Positions 57,948 to 64,000 of a stretch of DNA of 64,000 bases are shown in pieces. The notes below the pieces were generated by a model, which was not told where the DNA came from, made no database searches, and saw only the letters and a program-made list of their open reading frames with translations. The position numbers and the translations under genes were made by a program. Within the stretch, counting starts at the first letter, position 1. Each line of letters starts with the position of its first letter. This DNA comes from an uncultured Alphaproteobacteria bacterium (lineage in GTDB: Bacteria; Pseudomonadota; Alphaproteobacteria; HIMB59; GCA-002718135), in assembly GCA_902602695.1 (NCBI GenBank), contig CACKRO010000004.1:1-64000 (forward strand). Reading direction: 5' to 3'.

Positions 57948-59198
57948 ATGATTTCTAAATCAGAACGATTACTGATTTTTAGGTTTTTATTCTCTAAGAA
58001 ATCTGATGGCTATGTGTCTATTTTCGCTTGGTTTTCAATAATAGGTATTAGCTTAGGAGTGGCAGCAATTATTATAGTAATGTCTGTTATGAATGGTTTT
58101 AGAATTGATCTAACTAACAGAATAATTGGGCTTAATTCACACCTGAATATTTATAGTTTTGATAATGAGATAACAAATAAGCAAGCTGATGAACTCATAT
58201 TGAATATTGATAATTCTTTTTTTTACCAACACTACAAATCTATTGAAACAAATGGATTAATTATAAAATCAAATAACTCAAAAGGTGTTATGATAAAAGG
58301 CTATGACGAATATGATAAAAATCATTATTTGTTTAATTCAATTAATATAGGTACATTAATTCAAAATCCCAAAAGTGAAATATTAATTGGAGATTCCTTA
58401 GCAAATGAAATGAATTTAAGTTTAGGAGATAAGGTTAAAATTGCAATACCAAAGACCGATAAAACAATATTAGGAAATATTCCAAGATTTAAAACATTGG
58501 AGGTAGTAGGTGTATTTGATCTAGGTTTATATGAATATGATTCAAATTTAATTTTTTTATCTTCAGAACTTGTTAGAAAATTACTCTTATATGATGAAGA
58601 TATATACAACAAAATTGAATTCTTTACATCATCTCCTAATGAAATTGAATTATTTAAAAATAAAGTAGAATTAGAAACATCTAATCTTTTATTAAATTTT
58701 TATTCAATATCTTGGAAGGATCAAAACAAAACTTTAATAAATGCTCTTAAGGTTGAAAAGAATGTTATGTTTATTATTCTTTCTTTAATTATCTTAGTTG
58801 CATCATTAAATATAATTTCAGGATTAATTATATTTGTAAAAGAAAAAAACAAAGATATTGGAATTTTGAAAACTATTGGAATGAGTAATAAAAGTATCAT
58901 AAAAATATTTTTTACTATTGGAATCTCAATTGGTTTAATAGGATCTTTAATAGGATTAATAATTGGAATTCTTTTCACAATAAATATTAAATCAATTCAA
59001 AGTTTTTTAGAATATTTACTTGGCACAAAACTGTTTTCTGAAGAAGTTTATTATTTATCATCTTTACCTTCTAAAATTAGCGTAAATGAAGTAGTTTACG
59101 TACTTTGTGTAGCAATAATTATATCAATTATCTCAACTATTTTTCCAGCTTTAAGTTCAGCTAGAATAGACCCTGTTAAAAGTTTAAGAAGTGAATAA
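57948..59198 (+). CDS. lolC: lipoprotein-releasing ABC transporter permease LolC/E
   Basis: 416 aa inner-membrane protein of the Lol system, which extracts outer-membrane lipoproteins. One N-terminal helix (FSIIGISLGVAAIIIVMSVMNGF), a large periplasmic domain, and three C-terminal FtsX-type helices. A single LolC/E gene is present, so it likely acts as a homodimer (LolF-like). Adjacent to lolD with an 8-base overlap. Confidence 0.92.
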   Translation: MISKSERLLIFRFLFSKKSDGYVSIFAWFSIIGISLGVAAIIIVMSVMNGFRIDLTNRIIGLNSHLNIYSFDNEITNKQADELILNIDNSFFYQHYKSIETNGLIIKSNNSKGVMIKGYDEYDKNHYLFNSINIGTLIQNPKSEILIGDSLANEMNLSLGDKVKIAIPKTDKTILGNIPRFKTLEVVGVFDLGLYEYDSNLIFLSSELVRKLLLYDEDIYNKIEFFTSSPNEIELFKNKVELETSNLLLNFYSISWKDQNKTLINALKVEKNVMFIILSLIILVASLNIISGLIIFVKEKNKDIGILKTIGMSNKSIIKIFFTIGISIGLIGSLIGLIIGILFTINIKSIQSFLEYLLGTKLFSEEVYYLSSLPSKISVNEVVYVLCVAIIISIISTIFPALSSARIDPVKSLRSE

Positions 59199-59880
59199 TA
59201 AATATTTATTAGAGATAACCAATCTTTGTAAAAATTATACAAATGAAAATAATTCAAAAATTGAGATAATTAAAAATTTAAATTTTAAATTAAAGCTAAA
59301 CACTAAAGTTTCAATTATTGGACCTTCAGGTTCAGGCAAAACAACTTTTCTCAATATTATTGGTTTACTTGACTCAGAATATGATGGAAACTTTTATTTT
59401 AAGAACAAAGATATTTCTTTGTCCTCAAAAGATGAAACGAATAAAATCAGAGGATTATCCATTGGTTTTATTCATCAATTTTTCCATCTAATTCCTGAAC
59501 TCACTGTGATCGAGAATGTTATGCTACCATTATTAATTAATAAAAATGAAAAGAAAAGTTATGAAATTTCTAAAAAACTACTTCTTGAATTCGGTTTAGA
59601 TGAAAGGATAAATTATAAACCTTTAAAATTATCAGGAGGAGAGCAACAAAGAGTCGCTATTGCTAGATCTTTGGTAAATGATCCTGATTTAATTTTAGCT
59701 GATGAGATGACTGGCAATCTTGATGAAGATACTGCTAACAATATTTTTAAATTTTTTATAAATTATATCCAACAAAATAATAAAACTTTAGTATATGTAA
59801 CTCATAACAAAACTTATTCTTTATTAGCTGATGAAATTTATTATTTTAAAAATAAGAAAATACATTTGACAAATGAATAA
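59191..59880 (+). CDS. lolD: lipoprotein-releasing ABC transporter ATPase LolD
   Basis: 229 aa ATPase: Walker [10 protein letters not shown], signature [16 protein letters not shown], Walker [13 protein letters not shown], where the usual Pro of DEPTGNLD is Met, and the H-loop VTHN. Drives LolC. Its last bases overlap the dnaE start (ATGAATAA). Confidence 0.95.
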   Translation: MNNKYLLEITNLCKNYTNENNSKIEIIKNLNFKLKLNTKVSIIGPSGSGKTTFLNIIGLLDSEYDGNFYFKNKDISLSSKDETNKIRGLSIGFIHQFFHLIPELTVIENVMLPLLINKNEKKSYEISKKLLLEFGLDERINYKPLKLSGGEQQRVAIARSLVNDPDLILADEMTGNLDEDTANNIFKFFINYIQQNNKTLVYVTHNKTYSLLADEIYYFKNKKIHLTNE

Positions 59881-62800
59881 TCCCTTTATTCATTTACGAT
59901 CTTTATCTTCATATTCTCTCTCTGAAAGTACTCTAAAAATTACTAATTTAGTGGATTTGGCAAAAAAAAATAACATGCCTGCAATTGCCATTACAGATAA
60001 TAATAATATGTTTGGAGTATTTGAATTTTCTAAAGAATGTGTAAAAAATAATATTCAACCAATAATTGGAACTTCAATAAATTTATTAGATATTATTGTA
60101 AATAATCAAATTTCCCAAATTACACTTTTAGTCAAAAATGAACTTGGGTATAGAAATCTATTAGAATTAAGCTCCCTTTCTCATCTTAATGAAGGAAATA
60201 ATATTGGTATATACTTTTCACAATTAGAAAAATATTCTGAAGGTTTATTCTGTTATATAGGTGGTGAATTTAATCCTTTACTTTTATTAAATAAGGAAAA
60301 TAGAAAAAATGAAATCAATCAATTAATTAATAATTTTAAAGGAATATTTAAGCAAAATTTTCTTTTTGAAATACAAAGAATTAAAGATAAAAATATAGAT
60401 TTTTTTGAAAAAGAATTCATCAATTTATCAAAAGAATTTGACATACCCCTTATTGGTTCAAATAATATTAAGTACGCTAATAAAGATGATTATTCAGCTC
60501 ACGATGCATTGTTATGTATTGCACAAAAATCTACTATAAATAATTCTCAAAGAAATACCTCTAATGAAAATATTTATTTTAAGTCAAGTGAGGAAATGTA
60601 TTCAAATTTTGAAGATATTCCGGAAATAATAAAAAATAATTTAAATATTTCTCTATCTTGTAATTATTTTCCTGAGTCTACAAAACCACAATTACCTGAA
60701 TTTAAGAATGATCTAAATTTATCAGCTGAAGATTTTCTATTAAAATCATCAGAAGTAGGCCTTGGTAAAAAAATAAAAGAAATGAATATTAAGAATACAG
60801 AAATTTATACTGATAGATTAAAATATGAAAATGAAACAATTATTAGAATGGGGTTTGCCGGATACTTTCTAATAGTTGCAGACTTTGTTAATTGGGCTAA
60901 AAAACAAGATATCCCAGTTGGTCCTGGAAGAGGTTCAGGTGCTGGAAGCCTGGTTGCTTGGTCATTAGGGATAACAGATTTGAACCCATTAGATTATGAA
61001 TTATTATTTGAAAGATTTCTAAACCCAGAAAGAGTATCAATGCCAGACTTTGATATTGATTTTTGTCAAACTAGAAGAGACGAAGTTATAGAGTATGTAA
61101 ATAATAAATATGGAAGTGAATGTGTTGCACACATAATTACATTTGGCACACTTGCATCCAGAGCAGCGGTGAGAGATATTGGCAGGGTATTAGAAGTTCC
61201 TTATGGGGAGGTAGATTCTTTTGCAAAATTAATACCTTTTAATCCATCAAATCCTCTGACTTTAAGTGAGTCAATCAAATCCGAAAGAAGCTTACAAGAG
61301 AGAATTAGCAATGATGAAAGAATATCAAATATTATTGATGTAAGCCTCAAAATTGAAGGAACTCATAGACACGCTTCTACGCATGCAGCTGGAGTCGTTA
61401 TTGGTCACGAAAAGTTATCTAAAGTAGTTCCTTTATACAAAGATCAAAACACTAATACTAATGCAACACAATTTTCTATGAAGTATGTTGAAGAGGTAGG
61501 TCTAATAAAATTTGATTTCCTAGGTTTAACAACTTTATCAATCATAGATGATTGTGTAAAACTTATAACAAAAGAAAATAAAAATTTTTTAATTAATAAA
61601 ATACCCTTAAATGATAAAAAAACTTACGATCAGTTAAGCAAAGGAGACACTGTTGGAATATTCCAATTGGAGAGTAACGGTATGGGTAGTGTGCTGCGTC
61701 AATTGCAACCAGATAGATTTGAGGAGATAATTGCTGTTGTTGCTTTATTTAGGCCAGGACCAATGGATAATATTCCATCTTTTTGTAATAGAAAGCATGG
61801 ACGTGAAGAAATTAAATATCTTCATTTTATGTTAGAAGATGTATTAAAAGAAACTTACGGAATCATTGTTTATCAAGAACAAGTAATGCAGATTGCACAG
61901 GTTTTATCAAATTATTCTTTAGGTGAAGCAGACCTACTAAGAAGAGCAATGGGAAAAAAAATTCAAAAAGAAATGGATATGCAAAAATCAAGATTTATTG
62001 AAGGCGCAATCCAAAACAATATTGAAAAAAAAGAAGCTTCAAAAATTTTTGATTTGGTTGATAAGTTTGCAGGATATGGTTTTAATAAAAGCCATGCTGC
62101 AGCATATGCTTTGATATCTTATCAAACAGCTTTTCTAAAAGCTAATTTTCCACACGAATTTCTCACAGCAACTTTAAACTACTCTATTGATAGGACTGAA
62201 AAAATAATTTTATTAAAACAAGAAATAGAACGTTTGAATATAAATTTTTTAAAACCAGATATTAATTTTTCAAATCCTTTATTTTCAATTGAAATAAGTG
62301 AAAATTCAAAATCAATTAGATTTGGTCTTGCTGCAATTAAAGGAGTTGGGCTTAAATCTATTTCAAGTATGGTAGAAGAGAGAAAAATAAATGGAAAATT
62401 TAAAAATATTATTGATTTTATGAACAGAGTTTCTAAAGAAGTGATAAATAAAAGACAGCTTGAAAAACTTATACAAGCTGGAGCTTTTGATAGTTTGGAA
62501 CCAAATAGGTCAAAACTATTTAATAATGTTTCAAAATTTGTTGATTTATTTGGTGGAGAAAAAGATCTTAATCAAGATATGCTTTTTGAAGATAATGAGA
62601 TTTCTTTTGACGATAAAAATCTATTTAACCAAAATTATCAAAACTGGAAAAACTCAGAAATATTATCTAATGAACTTGAAGTAATTGGTTTTTATTTTTC
62701 TGACCATCCACTTAATCATTATCCAAGAAAATTTTTTGAATTAGAAAATATTGTTTCGTTTAAAGATAATTTTGAAAATAATAATAACAATTCAATTAAA

Positions 62801-63277
62801 GTTTGTGGCGCAATTTTGGATATTAAAGAGAGATCAAATAAAGATGGAAAAAAATATGCATTTATCACCGTTTCAGAACTTGGCTATCAATTTGAATTAA
62901 CAATTTTTAGTGAAAATCTATATAAACACAGGCCAGTTTTAAAAGAGGGAAATTTATTAGTATTTACGATTGATATTGTAAAAAACAATACAGATACTCG
63001 CTTTATAATAAGAGATATTTTATCTCTTGAAACTATATTTGTTAGAAATAATTATAAGTTTAATATTTATTCAAATATTAATAATATAATTGAATTAAAG
63101 AGTAATATTTTTGAAAAAAAATATAATAGTAATACTAATAATTTTATTGAGCTATTTATAACAGTTGATCAAAAATTAATAAACTTTGATTTTAGTAAAT
63201 ATACCATTAAATCATTCAAAAAACTTGATGAACTAAACAAATCAAAAATCTTAGATTATTCACTAGAAATGTCTTGA
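59873..63277 (+). CDS. dnaE: DNA polymerase III alpha subunit
   Basis: Replicative polymerase, 1134 aa. PHP domain at the N-terminus, then palm motifs VGPGRGSGAGSLVAW and MPDFDIDFCQTRRDEVIEYV with the catalytic Asp pair, fingers, an HhH region and an OB fold near 960-1060. In the PHP domain the usual HLRVHSDYS is HLRSLSSYS and TDHGN is TDNNN, so the metal site is degraded. Proofreading would depend on DnaQ. Slightly shorter C-terminus than E. coli. Confidence 0.97.
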   Translation: MNNPFIHLRSLSSYSLSESTLKITNLVDLAKKNNMPAIAITDNNNMFGVFEFSKECVKNNIQPIIGTSINLLDIIVNNQISQITLLVKNELGYRNLLELSSLSHLNEGNNIGIYFSQLEKYSEGLFCYIGGEFNPLLLLNKENRKNEINQLINNFKGIFKQNFLFEIQRIKDKNIDFFEKEFINLSKEFDIPLIGSNNIKYANKDDYSAHDALLCIAQKSTINNSQRNTSNENIYFKSSEEMYSNFEDIPEIIKNNLNISLSCNYFPESTKPQLPEFKNDLNLSAEDFLLKSSEVGLGKKIKEMNIKNTEIYTDRLKYENETIIRMGFAGYFLIVADFVNWAKKQDIPVGPGRGSGAGSLVAWSLGITDLNPLDYELLFERFLNPERVSMPDFDIDFCQTRRDEVIEYVNNKYGSECVAHIITFGTLASRAAVRDIGRVLEVPYGEVDSFAKLIPFNPSNPLTLSESIKSERSLQERISNDERISNIIDVSLKIEGTHRHASTHAAGVVIGHEKLSKVVPLYKDQNTNTNATQFSMKYVEEVGLIKFDFLGLTTLSIIDDCVKLITKENKNFLINKIPLNDKKTYDQLSKGDTVGIFQLESNGMGSVLRQLQPDRFEEIIAVVALFRPGPMDNIPSFCNRKHGREEIKYLHFMLEDVLKETYGIIVYQEQVMQIAQVLSNYSLGEADLLRRAMGKKIQKEMDMQKSRFIEGAIQNNIEKKEASKIFDLVDKFAGYGFNKSHAAAYALISYQTAFLKANFPHEFLTATLNYSIDRTEKIILLKQEIERLNINFLKPDINFSNPLFSIEISENSKSIRFGLAAIKGVGLKSISSMVEERKINGKFKNIIDFMNRVSKEVINKRQLEKLIQAGAFDSLEPNRSKLFNNVSKFVDLFGGEKDLNQDMLFEDNEISFDDKNLFNQNYQNWKNSEILSNELEVIGFYFSDHPLNHYPRKFFELENIVSFKDNFENNNNNSIKVCGAILDIKERSNKDGKKYAFITVSELGYQFELTIFSENLYKHRPVLKEGNLLVFTIDIVKNNTDTRFIIRDILSLETIFVRNNYKFNIYSNINNIIELKSNIFEKKYNSNTNNFIELFITVDQKLINFDFSKYTIKSFKKLDELNKSKILDYSLEMS

Positions 63278-63323
63278 ATAAATTACACATTATAATAATA
63301 CATCAGTCAAATTAAATCTAGCA

Positions 63324-63354
63324 CACAGAAAAAACCGGTGTTTTTGTTTCTGTG
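63324..63354 (+). promoter_or_regulatory. stem-loop in the rpsB leader
   Basis: CACAGAAA and TTTCTGTG form an 8-bp stem enclosing a smaller AAAC/GTTT hairpin with a CGGT loop. It ends 21 bases before the rpsB ATG, with GGAGG just after it, and is not followed by a T tract, so a regulatory leader (for example S2 autoregulation) is likelier than a terminator. Confidence 0.45.
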
Positions 63355-63375
63355 GAGGTTAAACCGGGAGTTATT

Positions 63376-64000
63376 ATGAATTTACCAGAAGTTAAAATTG
63401 AAGATCTTCTAGAGTCAGGTGTCCATTTTGGTCATAATGTAAGAAGATGGAATCCAAAAATGAAAGAATACATTTATGGTGTTAGGAATAACATTCATAT
63501 TTTTGATTTAAGAATTACATTGGAGTTATTGAATCTTGCTTTAACCAAAATTCACGAAACTGTTTCTAAATCAGGAAAAATCCTTTTTGTTGGTACTAAA
63601 AAACAATGTAGTGATGTTGTTAAAGAATTAGCAATGCTTAATAATGATTTTTATGTAAATAAAAGATGGCTTGGAGGAACTCTCACTAACTGGAAAACTA
63701 TTTCTAACTCTATAAAAAGATTAGATGAAATAGAATTATTTTTAAAAGATAATGAATTGTCTAAAAATTTATCAAAAAAAGAATTATTAGATATCTCAAG
63801 GGAAAAACAAAAATTAGATCTAAATATAGGTGGAATTAGAACGCTTAATGGTAAACCAGATTTATTAATAGTTTTTGATGTAATTAAAGATAAAATTGCA
63901 GTCCGAGAAGCAACAAAACTCAACATTCCAGTTATAGCAATTGTAGACTCTAATGCTGATCCAGAATTTATTGATTATGTTATTCCTGGAAATGATGACG
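63376..64000 (+). CDS. rpsB: 30S ribosomal protein S2 (partial, runs off the window)
   Basis: The first ~208 residues are present and the end lies beyond base 64000, so it is not in the supplied ORF list. The start [20 protein letters not shown] and the later [24 protein letters not shown] and [15 protein letters not shown] segments are diagnostic S2. A distant GGGAG at about 63366 provides the ribosome-binding site. Confidence 0.96.
   Translation, partial: MNLPEVKIEDLLESGVHFGHNVRRWNPKMKEYIYGVRNNIHIFDLRITLELLNLALTKIHETVSKSGKILFVGTKKQCSDVVKELAMLNNDFYVNKRWLGGTLTNWKTISNSIKRLDEIELFLKDNELSKNLSKKELLDISREKQKLDLNIGGIRTLNGKPDLLIVFDVIKDKIAVREATKLNIPVIAIVDSNADPEFIDYVIPGNDD

Noticed and set aside
63651-63926. 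91 aa minus-strand ORF at the window end
   Set aside because: It is antisense to the partial rpsB gene, which is unmistakable in the + frame.

Overview
The window is a contiguous piece of a very AT-rich, gene-dense chromosome. Genes mostly abut or overlap by a few bases, intergenic gaps are tiny, and no insertion sequence, prophage, CRISPR array or integrase is visible. Proteins and gene order point to a streamlined free-living (probably marine) alphaproteobacterium of the SAR11/HIMB59/AEGEAN-169 type. The supporting signs are the alphaproteobacterial strings tig-clpP-clpX-lon-hupB, nuoA-N-birA-coaX-rnj-DUF1467-proS-lolC-lolD-dnaE-rpsB and murA-hisG-hisD-infA-yacG-tRNA-Phe, a short ProS, and high Lys/Asn/Ile content. 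The exact order is inferred, not proven.

Region 1 (1-14036) is an accessory carbohydrate cassette read as one long + strand operon. It holds a secreted sugar-binding protein, two CUT1-type permeases, four consecutive ~720-residue paralogues of the ADP-ribosylglycohydrolase (ARH/DraG-like) fold fused to a C-terminal jelly-roll-like domain, an aldo/keto reductase and an MFS transporter. No transporter ATPase is present in the window. The four-copy array is the least explained part of the window and the best candidate for an undescribed catabolic system, perhaps cleaving an imported glycoside.

Region 2 (14041-21318) returns to backbone genes: a nitrilase-family amidase, a methyltransferase, a divergent MntR / putative Mn exporter pair with a clear palindromic operator, two small unannotated ORFs (DUF2256 and a Lys-rich 49-mer), murA, hisG, hisD, infA, yacG and tRNA-Phe.

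Region 3 (21319-33136) carries a GT9 glycosyltransferase, two polar amino acid ABC permeases, a cytochrome c' and an IolE-like protein, a class I glutamine amidotransferase, glpK and parE. It also holds the nitrogen operon aminotransferase-glnB-glnA on the minus strand. Between glnB and glnA lie two tandem copies of the glnA-motif (glutamine) riboswitch, followed by a possible leader terminator. tRNA-His and tRNA-Leu close this region.

Region 4 (33137-39381) is the protein quality-control block tig-clpP-clpX-lon-hupB plus tRNA-Val and tRNA-Asp. Region 5 (39482-53257) is a complete 14-gene complex I operon in canonical order. Region 6 (53261-64000) is birA, coaX, rnj, a DUF1467 gene, proS, lolC, lolD, dnaE and the start of rpsB, which runs off the end of the window.
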